From Glebionis coronaria (Eukaryota; Streptophyta; Magnoliopsida; Asterales; Asteraceae): a DNA stretch of 64,000 nt. Numbering within the stretch: the first letter of the stretch is position 1; every line of letters starts with the position of its first letter. Where the stretch lies: NCBI GenBank assembly GCA_025667525.1, contig CM046876.1, forward strand, positions 18,835,320 to 18,899,319, written 5' to 3'. Made by a program: the position numbers and the translations under genes. Of this stretch, positions 1 to 9,539 are shown piece after piece. Under the pieces are notes generated by a model. That model saw only the letters and a list, made by a program, of their open reading frames with translations, made no database searches and had not been told where the DNA came from.

Positions 1-654
1 ATAGGATAGCTAAATCTGCATAACCATCTATCTGCCTGTTTTTCTTCATTATGGTGTGTGTAGTAATCTTGTATACCCTTTTAGGAAAAAGAGGCAACAA
101 AGTAGTAAGCGTTAAGCGTACGTTTAGGAAAACGTAAACACTTATGACCCTTAATGAGGTGAGTTCGTTCTCGAGGAGGCACGTGTGTTGTGTAATGAAT
201 GATTGATTATGTTTTTGATTATTAATGATAAGAAAAGGAGAGAAAATGACGAAGACGAAAAAAAAAATTAGAAAATTAAGGCAAAACACTACTAGAAAGT
301 TACGACGTAGAACGTAAAAAACACAAAATTTAAAATTTTAACCTAAAAATTCCTAAAAATTACTAAAAACTCCCAAATAATATTCTAAGAGTTTACAAAA
401 AATCAAAACTTGCCAAAACCTTTTAATTAATTTAATAATGACTTTTTAATGCTAATTAAAGCCCTAAAAATCACTTTTAAATATTAAAAAGCCCTAAACA
501 AGATTTTATAGTTTGTAAACCTCAAAAATGACCTAATTAAGCTAAAAACTATTTTTAAAAATTTTAAAACCAAATTAAACTATTTTTAAACTCCTAAAAA
601 CTATTAAAATGTATTAAATCTTAAATTAATTCTAAAAATAAATTGAAAAGCCTA
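1..654. other. AT-rich intergenic sequence
   Basis: I see no gene here. The stretch from about 240 to 654 is very A-rich and carries many loose copies of CCTAAAAA or GCCTAAAAA (for example near 341, 351, 464, 591 and 651), so it looks like a degenerate simple repeat. The first 230 bases are of ordinary composition and I recognise nothing in them. Confidence 0.6.
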
Positions 655-696
655 AAAATTATTTGGAAAATGACCCCATTTGTATCATAGACCAAA

Positions 697-1105
697 AGAA
701 CCAATCCTAACCCTCTATTTTTTTAGGATCTAAGGTTCCTGATTAATTGTTTTATTATAATAAAAAAATATTAACACACAAAAACACACACATTAGGAGA
801 TCATTGGGGATTTGTGAACCACCGTCACCCCCACCCACCCACCACCGCCACCACCAGCCAGAAACCATCGCACATCATCTCTGGGTTCATCATCACACAC
901 ACACAAACACACACAACCTACCATCAATCATCGCCAATCACCCACCAACCACCGCCACTAACCACCGTTGATTAAAACCACCACCACCAATCATATCCAC
1001 CATCCTCTTTCTCGATCTAACCTAACCCTAACCCTAATTTTACCCCCAAATCACACGATTGATGGATTTGAGATGAACATGCGACTAGAAATGGTAAAGT
1101 AAGCT
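697..1105 (+). promoter_or_regulatory. Leader-like module, left end of the palindrome element
   Basis: The module opens with the shared box (ATCCTAACCCTCTAT, T-run, GGATCTAAGG), followed by CA-rich and CCACC-rich low-complexity DNA like a plant 5' UTR. A short telo-box-like run (CCTAACCCTAACCCTAA, near 1021-1037) comes next, then a possible splice donor (ATGGTAAAGTAAG, near 1090). A 74-codon frame through the CCACC tract is compositional only. The module resembles a captured or decayed promoter plus first exon. No product can be named. Confidence 0.3.
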
Positions 1106-1211
1106 TCGATTCATTGTCTATTTTCATTTTTAAATTTATTTTGTATTATGCTTTATGCTATAAAATTATTGTTGGAATCTTATAGTGGAAAAATTATAGA
1201 TGTGTGTGTGA

Positions 1212-1308
1212 ATAATATATGATTTTGTATGAATCATATATGATTCTATATGAATCATATATGATTTCGTTTGAATAACATATGATTATGTTTGAATAAC
1301 ATATGTGT
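1212..1308. repeat. 21-bp array of palindromes, block 1
   Basis: Cores of the ATCATATATGAT type begin at 1212 (variant), 1233, 1254, 1275 (variant) and 1296 (variant), so each is exactly 21 bp from the next. The exact copies lie in a wider palindrome, GAATCATATATGATTC. Confidence 0.85.
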
Positions 1309-1457
1309 GCGTGAAAAGTTAAGAAACATGTGATTTAAATGAAGGATTATGATTTTGTTATATCTTATAGTGATGCTTGACCTAAAACTATCAAGTTCAG
1401 AGTTATGCGAGAAAAAAATGCAGAATTGCTGTTGAAAAACAGCAGATGTGTGTTTGA

Positions 1458-1559
1458 ATCGTATATGATTCTATATGAATCATATATGATTCTGAATGAA
1501 TCATATATGATTCACAGACGAATCATATATGATTCATAGACGAATCATATATGATTCAT
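1458..1559. repeat. 21-22-bp array of palindromes, block 2
   Basis: Cores begin at 1458 (one mismatch), 1479, 1500, 1522 and 1544. The four exact copies are flanked as GAATCATATATGATTC. The linkers between cores differ (CTGAATG, ACAGAC, ATAGAC), so the palindrome and the spacing are conserved rather than the whole unit. Confidence 0.85.
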
Positions 1560-1752
1560 ATTAAATTATATATTATTTCTAAAGTATACTTGACAAAAAT
1601 CATATTGATATATTCAAGTGTTGTACTAAAATCATATGTGTTGTAATACAATCATACTTGGCAAGAATCAAACATGAAAATATATTGATACAAGCACATG
1701 TTTTTTTATTGTTTTTATATCAAGTGTTGATGTGTTCATGTTTTTCTTGCAG

Positions 1753-1852
1753 TTCTACAAGGAAAAGCAATGAAATGCTTAATGACCCGACAATTTGATT
1801 AGGAAAAGCCAAATAGTTCTAGGAAAAGCAATGGAATGCTAACGACCCGACG
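1753..1852. repeat. Imperfect direct duplication, 65-bp offset
   Basis: A segment of about 35 bp (AGGAAAAGCAATGAAATGCT, then AATGACCCGAC) occurs near 1759 and again, with a few changes, near 1821. It lies between palindrome blocks and contains no reading frame of note. Confidence 0.6.
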
Positions 1853-2089
1853 GTGTTTTGTATTTGCAATTTTCTACTTTGTCAAGAATAGTAATTTTTG
1901 GAGTGTTTGGGCATGTCCAACACTTTAGTAAATTTTTAGCTTGGGTATGTCCATTGCTTGTATTTTTTTTGTTGAGAATCATATGATTTTTTGAATAAAG
2001 TTTTTTTTGTTAAGAATCACTTTTGTTAAGAATCATATACATTATTTGCATATAACGTTCTGTTAAGAATGATATATGAATCTTCAAGT

Positions 2090-2187
2090 ATCATATATGA
2101 TTCAACAAGGATCATATATGATTCGACAAGGATCATATATGATTCGACCAGAATCATATATGATTCGACCATAATCATATATGATTC
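2090..2187. repeat. Exact 21-bp array of palindromes, block 3
   Basis: Five exact ATCATATATGAT cores begin at 2090, 2111, 2132, 2153 and 2174, all 21 bp apart. Linkers are TCAACAAGG, TCGACAAGG, TCGACCAGA and TCGACCATA. This is the most regular block in the window. Confidence 0.9.
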
Positions 2188-2309
2188 TATATGAGTCGTT
2201 TATGATTATACACATCTCATCTATGATTTACTATGAATCATACTTAATATAAATCAATAGTAAGTACATCATATGCGATTCATGGAAAATTTGAAAATAC
2301 TTTGCATGA

Positions 2310-2365
2310 ATCATATATGATTCGTTCTAAATCATATATGATTCATGCATAATCATACATGATTC
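2310..2365. repeat. 21-bp array of palindromes, block 4
   Basis: Cores begin at 2310, 2331 and 2352 (the last has one mismatch), again at 21-bp steps. Linkers are TCGTTCTAA and TCATGCATA. Confidence 0.85.
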
Positions 2366-2815
2366 TCCAAGATCAAAAACTAAAAATGTTGATTCTTAAG
2401 ATTAGACCTCACAACTTGTATCAAATCCGTTCGAATATCAAACAAAAAATATTCAATTTATAATAGTCTTACTAAGACTTGCATAACACATTCCTGATAG
2501 TACAACCAAAATATAAAATATCTAAATCTAAAAAAATTATGATATACAAATCTAAACAATGTATGATGATGTTCATGAAGTGTAGTCGCTTGTTGAGTTG
2601 CATCAATTCTTGTGGCTTGTTTCTCAATTGCTTGAATATGTTCAATCAAATCTCTCGTCTTCTACAAAGAATGCTTAAGCTCTTGAACATCGACTTTTCT
2701 ACATAATTATTCCATCTCACAATCCTCTTTTATTTTTAACTCTTGTAATAGAACCTGTTACATAATCACTTATTTTGGTTCAAAATCATGTTTTTTTACC
2801 ACATAAAAAAACATA

Positions 2816-2899
2816 ATCATGTATGATTCGTGGTGAATCATATATGATTCATTCTGGATCATATATGATTTTAACTGAATCATGAATCATATATGATTT
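2816..2899. repeat. 21-bp array of palindromes, block 5
   Basis: Cores begin at 2816 (variant), 2837, 2858 and 2879 (variant) at 21-bp steps. A further exact core starts at 2886, out of phase. Between 2366 and 2815 I see only AT-rich sequence without a gene. Confidence 0.8.
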
Positions 2900-3001
2900 T
2901 CACGTTCTTTATAATCATTTAGCCAAAAAACACAATGTTTACCAGGAACTTAAATGAATTTCGCTTCTCCATCTGCATCTAGATCGACATCTTTGATCAA
3001 C

Positions 3002-3083
3002 ATCTAGATCGACATACAGAATCATATATGATTCATATATGATTTTGTATGAATCATATATGATTCTGTATGTCGATCTAGAT
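3002..3083. repeat. Perfect inverted repeat, 33-bp arms, 16-nt loop
   Basis: The arms are 3002-3034 and 3051-3083 and are exact reverse complements. Each contains ATCTAGATCGACATACAG joined to one palindromic core. The start of the left arm is also duplicated in direct orientation just upstream, near 2978. A transcript through this point could fold into a long hairpin. Confidence 0.9.
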
Positions 3084-3299
3084 TCACCTTTTCATTTTAT
3101 ATATTTGATGATAGATCTGAATGATAAACAAGATTCACCTTTTCATTTTCATCTACAATACCGTCATCAAACTCCTCGATTTCAACCTCAATTAGAAGAT
3201 TTTCGTCTTCAATTATGGAACAACAACCAAGTATTTCTCATTTATGAGCATCATCCATATTACAAACCTTATCCTAAAGAAAGTGGTTGGTTAAAGAGG

Positions 3300-3640
3300 T
3301 TGCAGGAAGAAGTTGGCTGGTCGGGGAGGTCACTGGAATAAGGCAGTTGGCCGGGGAGGTTACCATGACCAAAGTAGTTTGTCAAGGAGGAGACGTCGGA
3401 GAAAGGTGGGTGGATGAGGAGTCGCCGGGGGAGGAGGGGCAGTCACCTGTGGTGGTGGATGGGTAGAGAAGTGTTTGTGTGTGGATAAAGTGAGATAGAG
3501 GTGGAAGATGAAAGAGATCTTGACCCTTGGATTAAAAACGAGATGGAGGGTGGAGATAAATTCATTTGGTATGTACTAAAAATGGGTCTATCTAGATCTC
3601 AACTCATCTATAATATATATATGGGGCTAAGTTTGACTAG
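3300..3640 (-). promoter_or_regulatory. Leader-like module, right end of the palindrome element
   Basis: Read on the minus strand this mirrors the left module. The shared box (ATCTCCACCCTCCATCTCG, T-run, AATCCAAGGGTCAAGATC) lies near 3520-3565. A CACAAACAC leader and a proline/serine-type C-rich stretch follow. Open frames of 100 and 60 codons on the plus strand here have repetitive composition and no domain that I recognise. Confidence 0.3.
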
Positions 3641-3720
3641 GAAAATGAATAGGTGCCATGTCATTTGGCTACATGGCATTTAGATGCATCTTATTGGCTA
3701 CAAATCTATTAAATAATCTC

Positions 3721-4189
3721 TATAAATTCGACATAATTTTTACCTTATTAACATATCCTAAAATATTCGGATGATTTTGTTCGTATAAAATTCGGATCAT
3801 AACTGATTATTCGGCTTATCAACCCTACATATTCGACACTGTCTCTCCACATATACAACCAACTTTCACAAAACCCTAATACTACTCTTTATTATTGAAA
3901 AAAATCGACTTCTATATTTTGAATGTGTCTTTGTGTTATTTTTCATTGATGCAGCCAATGAAATCTTTTTAATCTCTATCTATACTATGTTGGTATCTTA
4001 TGATATCTTTTTATACGTATCCTTAATATCATCTCCATAAAAACATCTTAAAACCCTAATTAACCCAAATTCTTTTTATTACGAATTGTGAAAAAATATG
4101 ATTTTTGTATGTCATTCATTGTATCATTCATTATCATCTTGACAATCCTACTTTGTGTTGTTTATTTTGCAATCTTTTACAGGTTAATC
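3721..4189. other. AT-rich intergenic sequence
   Basis: No gene is recognised. TTCGGAT or TTCGACA motifs occur several times near 3730-3840. AT-rich sequence with no clear homology follows. Confidence 0.5.
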
Positions 4190-4375
4190 TTCTTTGTTTT
4201 GAAGGTATATGTTTAAAGACCCTAATTTTTCCTGCATATGTTTTTTTATGTCTTTTCCATGTTGATCATCATTGTCTTGGAGGTATATGTTTTAACATCC
4301 TAATTGTGTTTGCATATGTTGTTGTTTTTCTTTTTTGCAAGCTGGTCCAATTGTTTTGGAGGTATATCTTAAGAT
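4190..4375. repeat. Degenerate 78-bp tandem repeat, about 2.4 copies
   Basis: The phrase TTGTTTTGAAGGTATATGTTT recurs in altered form with GGTATAT at 4204, 4282 and 4361 (steps of 78 and 79 bp). GCATATGTT recurs in the same phase near 4234 and 4312. A 125-codon plus-strand frame runs through it but is hydrophobic only because the DNA is T-rich. Confidence 0.6.
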
Positions 4376-4599
4376 ATTATATAAGTGTTATTTTTTATAT
4401 TTTGTCTACGTATATATTTATTATTGCGGTTTGTATGGTAATAAATTTCACGATCTTGGATCCTAAATCGTGCAAATATTGAGGTCATATATATATTTAA
4501 TTTTTATCGATTAGCAATGTTTGTGATCAGGTTGGTCGTGACATGTAGCTATACCACATGTTGGTTACTCATATATTGTTTAGTACTTGGCACAAGCGA

Positions 4600-4960
4600 T
4601 TCATTGCAGGTGGAGGCAGCTCATGATTATATCTCCAAAACTGACAGCTTCATACCTTCGTTTATGGGCACTCAGCGAAAACAGTTATTCTCTATTAGAC
4701 ACCATGTATCTGGTCTATAAAATATATGCCCTCAAACCATAAAAATGCTAACCTTCTGAATCTTCAACAATACAGGATCTGCTACTGGTGTGTGTCCTAC
4801 CGTGGTGGAGGACGGTTTCGAGGTGGTGGTTATAATGGAAGAGGTGGAGGATACAGGTATTCATGAGGGGCCGTGGAGGGAGAAAGATAGATATTGTTAC
4901 ATTAGAAAAATATCACTGTGCGAGCTCAACTTCAGCAAAGGTAAATAAGTAACTCTGTTT
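4600..4960 (+). pseudogene. Exon-like fragments including an RGG-box segment
   Basis: At about 4797-4857 one frame reads a glycine/arginine-rich run (YRGGGRFRGGGYNGRGGGYR), typical of RGG-box RNA-binding proteins, and stops a few codons later. A possible donor follows the ATACAG (GTATTC). A possible acceptor (GCAG) precedes 4610, and another donor-like site (AAAGGTAAAT) lies near 4939. No full protein can be assembled and the parent gene is not recognised. It is either a fragment captured by a transposon or a dead local gene. Confidence 0.35.
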
Positions 4961-5112
4961 TGTTATTATATCCAAAACAAATTGCTTTTAACCTCTATTT
5001 TGATGGACTTGGATAAAGGGAAAGCATTAGTATCAAGTTATCGGGTGATACTGAATGGTAATTGCTTTTTAAGGTTCTTGGATGTACAAGAACACTTGGC
5101 CAACATCTAAGA

Positions 5113-5222
5113 TATGATGCAACGATTCTTATTTCTGAGTGGGTCACTTAATATTTATGCATCATTTCAATATTAACATCGTATTATGATGCAACGATTC
5201 TTATTTCTGAGTGGGTCACTTA
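5113..5222. repeat. 38-bp direct duplication, 72-bp offset
   Basis: The segments 5113-5150 and 5185-5222 are identical (TATGATGCAACGATTCTTAT, then TTCTGAGTGGGTCACTTA). A short exon-like frame after a TTTCAG acceptor near 5286 (reading VLQFKYHWAARLILI) lies just downstream. I do not recognise it. Confidence 0.8.
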
Positions 5223-5539
5223 GGAGTTTTGTATTGTATCATTTGATTTTTACTTTCGGTAATCTGATCACTTTTGTTTTTTCAGGTTTTACAATTCAAA
5301 TATCATTGGGCAGCTAGATTGATATTAATAACTATTGCGGTTGCTTTTGGTGAGGTGAGCTCTTCCATGCGTGTCACTTAATATTTGTGATATTAACATC
5401 ATCTATACTACTATATAAAGCATTTGGGACCTTCTTAAATGCTAAAAATTCAAACTTTTTTACCTACTAAATAAAGCAAGTTGTTGATATCTTCATCAAT
5501 ATTATATGAGTCCGGTTATTGTAGATCCCTTGTATCATT

Positions 5540-5870
5540 TGGATACAAGGGGACTAATCCCCACCTTCCATCTAATTTTGATCAAAGGCTCACATTAATT
5601 CTTGTTTTTTAATTAAAAAAAACGGAGGGGTATTTTCGTCATTTTACCCCTCCCACCTAACACCAAATAACAATTCCACATCTCAGATCTGGATCGAGGT
5701 TTTCTTTTTTCTTCTTCTCTCTAAAACACACACAAAAACGCACACACGTACACATATTCATGTCGTAAATCAATCATCACAAACATCAAATCCGTTGATC
5801 ATCACCTCGTAAATCGATCATCCACTTTATAAATAAGGTAAAGTTCATTCGATTTATTTTGATTCATCTT
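5540..5870 (+). promoter_or_regulatory. Leader-like module inside the Helitron, left side
   Basis: The shared box (ATCCCCACCTTCCATCT, AATTTTGATCAAAGG) lies near 5557-5590. A TTTTCTTCTTCTCTC pyrimidine tract, CACACA-rich leader-like DNA and a donor-like AAGGTAAAG near 5836 follow. The order copies that of the module at 697-1105. It looks like a promoter with a first exon, but no coding sequence follows. Confidence 0.35.
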
Positions 5871-6050
5871 TTTTTAGCTTATTCGATGTGAATAAGCTTA
5901 TTATTCATTTTATTCTTTTAAAACTTATTTGAGAAACTACGTGAATTGAAAGCTAACTAATGTGAATAAGCTTATAGATTATCATCATCTTTATTATGAT
6001 GAATTATAAGCTAACTTATTAGCTTATTTTCGTGAATTATAAGGTTTTAT

Positions 6051-6360
6051 GGCTTAATCTCGCTGAACAGATTTAGTATGACCTGTTTGTGAAGTATCAT
6101 ATATGATATACTATATCATATATGATATAAGCTAAAGTATCATATATGATAAATATATCATATATGATTATGTGGTTGAAAACTGAATTAACTCTTATTT
6201 TTTATGGCTTAATCTCGTTGAACATATTTAGTATGACTTGCTAGTGACATATCATATATGATATACTATATCATATATGATATAAGCTAAAATATCATAT
6301 ATGATAAAATATATCATATATGATTAGTGCTTGAAAATTTAATTAAATCTTCTTTTTTTG
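6051..6360. repeat. 155-bp tandem duplication carrying palindromes
   Basis: Units begin at 6051 and 6206 (GGCTTAATCTCG...). Each holds four ATCATATATGAT cores: 6096, 6115, 6139, 6157 and then 6251, 6270, 6294, 6313. Spacing inside a unit is 18 to 24 bp. The two units differ at scattered sites, so the duplication is not recent. Confidence 0.85.
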
Positions 6361-6596
6361 TGTAGAGGAAGCTGTTTACAAGGCATGTTGAATATCACAA
6401 GCATCTAAAAGGCCAAGAAGCTTAGTGAAGAAGCTCATGAATTTTTTACGTTTATTGTTTGTTTTTTCTTTGTAATCTCCTAATGGAGTTTTGAAGTATA
6501 TGGACGATTTTATAATCCATTGGTATCTGGTACATCGTCTTGTTAATATGATTAACTTTCTTGGTATTATGTCATGATGGTTTGATAAATTAAGCC

Positions 6597-6790
6597 ATAT
6601 ATGATAATGCACTATCATATATGATAAGGCATTATCATATATGATACTCAAAGAAAACTTGGATATATTAAACAAAGAATCTGATGAACTCATGATTACA
6701 ACAAAAAGTATGCACAATTAATAACTAAACACTTGTTCATAACATAAAATAATGTGCGTTTGAACAGAATCATATATGATAATTCACACA
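6597..6790. repeat. Scattered palindromes in the Helitron
   Basis: Further TATCATATATGAT-type cores occur near 6597 (variant), 6613, 6633 and 6769. A 113-codon minus-strand frame here includes part of the repeat and has no recognisable domain. Confidence 0.7.
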
Positions 6791-7204
6791 GAACATAACC
6801 TAATGTAAAATTATATATGATATACATCTGAATGATAACCATTAATACAAAATCAAAAGGTGCTAACAACATTATTATTGAAACTACTCTTCTTTTTCAA
6901 TAATACACTATCTTAAAACAAATTATCAAATGATGAATTCATGAACAACGCATACTTCGTCTTGATCCTTAAAACACATCCGTGCACATCCTCTTGTTAT
7001 AATCAACATCCCTCTCTCCTTTGCTCCAAATGGGGCAATCACACCATCTCTGTTTGACTGCATTTATAAAAGAAAAAACAACATATTATGCAAAATTTTA
7101 ATACCAAAATAAATTACTCATATATATATGATAGAAGGCAGGTTTCAAGAGTTTATACAGATTTCCTGAAAGATACTCATACAAAATCTGTTTTTTCATA
7201 TGAT

Positions 7205-7322
7205 TTATTTGATATATCATATATGATATATATATATATATATCATATATGATATATCATCAGTTATCATATATGATATATCTATCATATATGATAAGAA
7301 ATGTACATCATATATGATAACA
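7205..7322. repeat. Palindrome cluster with TA microsatellite
   Basis: Five ATCATATATGAT cores lie between 7213 and 7320, interrupted by a short (TA)n run. This is the right-hand counterpart of the cluster at 6096-6330. Confidence 0.8.
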
Positions 7323-7719
7323 TCAGAAAGTAAAAAAAATCATAATAATACAGCTTATTAACATGAAAATAAGCTTATTCATAACTATCTTATTCACAAA
7401 AACGTATAACTCATTGAAATAATCTAATAAGCTATCTTATAATGCAACACAATGAATTCAAATCATTTAATTTACAAAGCTTATTCATAACTCTACTCTT
7501 ATTATAAAAAAGCTTATTCATAAGCTTATTCAAACTAACTAGCTTATTAATCCCACTTTATAACTTATTCATAACTTCTCATCTAAGAACTTAGCTTATA
7601 ATTAAGAACAATCAATCCAAAAAGATTCATTCATAATAATCCAGTTAAAAGCTAATGATAATACATTAATAAGCTTATTTAAACCAAATATGCTAAAAAA
7701 ACATATTAATCAAACCTGG

Positions 7720-8010
7720 TGATGGATAAATTAATTCGTGATTATAGATGTTCGTGATGAATTCGTCATGGATTCATCATGATCGCGTTTTGATGGATTC
7801 ATGATATAGTAGATCATGATTATAGATCGGGGTAGAGAGATAAAGTAAATCAGGGGTAGAGAGAGAAAGAGAGATCCGATGTGTGTTTTTTGTGAGAGAA
7901 GAAAAATTTAATCTTAGTCACTGGATGAAAAAAAGATGAAGGGTGGGGATGAGACCCCCCATATCTTAGATAAGTTTGGTATCCAAATGAACTTAAATCA
8001 TATTATATAC
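7720..8010 (-). promoter_or_regulatory. Leader-like module inside the Helitron, right side
   Basis: Read on the minus strand it gives the box (ATCCCCACCCTTCATCT, T-run, CATCCAGTG) near 7925-7955. A CTTCTCTCACAAAAAACACAC leader and a donor-like CACCAGGTTTGAT near 7715 follow. It therefore mirrors the left module and points inward. Confidence 0.35.
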
Positions 8011-8397
8011 TATAACATTTTCTAACAATATTTTGTAACAAACTTTTGTAACAACCTTTTGTAACAACATTTTTTCTTTTTAATTGAAAAATCTTTTTAT
8101 TTATTTATTATTTTTATAATCTAATTTCACTATATTTTTTAAAATTTTGTGCTTTTTAATTTGATATCCATTTTGATATATTTTTATTAACTTTCAGTCT
8201 TTTCCAATTTTAGTGTGTTTTTTAATTCGATTTTTTAGAACTTACAATGAGTAAGAGACTAATGTTTGTTAGTCTCAAAATTCGTTATTAGATACTCGCC
8301 GCCACATTGCGCGGATACCGTTCTAGTATATTATGTAAATGCATTTATTCCCAAACTATTTAGTGAAGCTAATAGTACTAGTTCCTAAATTACGCAG

Positions 8398-8870
8398 GCG
8401 GTGTTCGAGAAGGATAAAGGTGAATATCAGGTACCTATGGGCAAAGAGATCATATGAGTGATTATGGGATTGGTAATTCATTCAACGATACTGATTTTGA
8501 TGGGAATGGTCCTGGTAAAGAATGCGTCATCTGTTTATCAGAACCTCAGGACAATAAAATTCTTAATTGCCGTGACATGGTAACATTTTCTGATATTTTT
8601 ATTTTGAGAGGATAGAGTTTAACCTAGCAATATTCTGAAATCATAGTACACGAAACCTATTTGCAGATCGGGTAATAAGGTTCCTTCTAGATAGCCTAGA
8701 GTACTCTTATCTCAACGGTTTACTCTTATCTCTGACTCACGTACGGATATATGTTCACCTATACTCACGTATTCTATATGCAGATGTGTAGTCGGCGTTT
8801 AGTGACACGACGACCTTTAGGGCAGAAGATATCAAGGCGACTTTTCAGACCTTAGAACCTGATGGGAGTG
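8398..8870 (+). pseudogene. LOG2-like RING E3 ubiquitin ligase fragment
   Basis: After an acceptor (TTACGCAG) the first exon reads [12 protein letters not shown], breaks, then reads [16 protein letters not shown] and [11 protein letters not shown] before a GT donor at 8580. Following the next acceptor (8783) the text starts MCS. This matches the C-terminal part of plant LOG2/LUL ligases, which have a conserved VFEK-KGEYQV segment before a C3HC4 RING finger. The first Cys pair (CVIC) is present. The expected HM pair is altered to DM, the frame is broken between the two blocks, and the rest of the RING is missing. It cannot make a working ligase. It is the remnant of a captured or local gene. 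Confidence 0.7.
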
Positions 8871-9539
8871 TTTCTTGCTTCAAGTTTGAACCTCTTTTAC
8901 ATGTTCTTTACCTCGACCTTTTTTCTGTTTTTATAGGTTATAACTTTTCAACGGGAAGCTAATCTATATCTTCACAGGTTGAACTTCTCACGGCCGAAGT
9001 TAGTTTTCATGTCACTACCAAAAATTGTTTGAGGGCACCAAGGATAAAAAATATGTAATTCTATACGCTTATTAGTGTATAAATTATTTTTTATATATCT
9101 ATCTGTACTTACACTTACAGTACCCAAAAGACCAAAATTACACACTTTGAAATGCTTTCTAACTTGATCCTGTCGCCTACTATTATATATATCCGAATAA
9201 GGCTTTAATAAATTCAGTCTTTTTTGAGTTATCTTGCTATAGATGGATGTCCTTGACCATAAATTTGCACTAATTGTTCTTGGAGAAATTAACCATGCTG
9301 AAGTATTAGATTAGACACTTCACCAGGATATTTGATTACGTTTTATGGTATGTTTTCTTATTCTATTTGGTATTTAGCTCAACACATAATAGGTTTGCTT
9401 TATTCTCACAATAGTAGCACATATCTACGAATAAGTTTGTCTACATCTTCGAGTTTCTTTCATCTAGCAACCTTTTCCTTTTGTCTTTGATTTAAACGAG
9501 CTTCGAGTTAGCTCGAGATGATTTATAAAAAGTATATAA
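8871..9539. other. Unassigned sequence with possible exon scraps
   Basis: Short open segments occur at about 8843-8905 (reading ATFQTLEPDGSVSCFKFEP) and 9242-9310 (reading MDVLDHKFALIVLGEINHAE). Neither is recognised. They may belong to the same captured block as the LUL fragment. Confidence 0.3.

Larger units (their letters stand above)
655..3720. mobile_element. Probable non-autonomous element with palindrome arrays (edges not defined)
   Basis: Two leader-like modules face each other (about 697-1100 forward, about 3300-3640 reverse). Blocks of the palindrome ATCATATATGAT lie between them. The same plan and the same box (consensus roughly ATCYCCACCYTCCATCT, then a T-run, then ATCCAAGG) occur at both ends of the Helitron at 5402-8326. 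I therefore infer a diverged relative of that non-autonomous family. No clean Helitron ends, terminal inverted repeats or target duplication were found, so the borders are only where the shared features stop. No protein-coding capacity is visible. Confidence 0.4.
5402..8326 (+). mobile_element. Non-autonomous Helitron
   Basis: The 5' end reads TCTATACTACTATATAAAGC after an A. The 3' end has a hairpin (CCGC/GCGG, 8299-8314), then ATACCGTT, then CTAG followed by T. TC at the 5' end, a hairpin then CTRR at the 3' end, and insertion between A and T are the standard marks of plant Helitrons. The 2.9-kb body encodes no Rep/helicase, so it depends on a helper. It contains about 15 TATCATATATGATA palindromes, many AAGCTTATT motifs, and two leader-like modules facing inward (about 5520-5870 forward, 7720-8010 reverse). 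Confidence 0.85.

Noticed and set aside
747..971. 74-codon open frame with a His/Thr/Pro-rich sequence
   Set aside because: The composition follows CCACC and CACACA repeats. There is no domain, and it lies in a leader-like region.
1021..1037. Telomeric repeat CCCTAA
   Set aside because: Only about two and a half units. Such telo-boxes are common in plant leaders and do not indicate a telomere.
1212..2365. CRISPR-like array
   Set aside because: Units are spaced at 21 bp with short, similar linkers and the repeat is a 12-16-bp palindrome. There are no unique spacers and the genome is a plant's.
3638..3678. Minus-strand Helitron 3' end (hairpin TGCCATGT/ACATGGCA, then CTAG and T)
   Set aside because: The elements are in the right order, but the stem is AT-rich and no 5' end was found to the right. 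One short match of this kind can arise by chance.
3979..3995. Possible Helitron 5' end (TCTATACTATGTTGG)
   Set aside because: It partly resembles the Helitron start but lacks the following AAAGCA-type text and has no partner 3' end, so I do not call it.
4105..4482. 125-codon hydrophobic frame
   Set aside because: It runs across a T-rich degenerate tandem repeat. Hydrophobicity follows from TTT codons and no family is recognised.
6376..6717. 113-codon minus-strand frame in the Helitron
   Set aside because: It includes palindromic repeat DNA. It has no conserved domain and no sign of codon preference.
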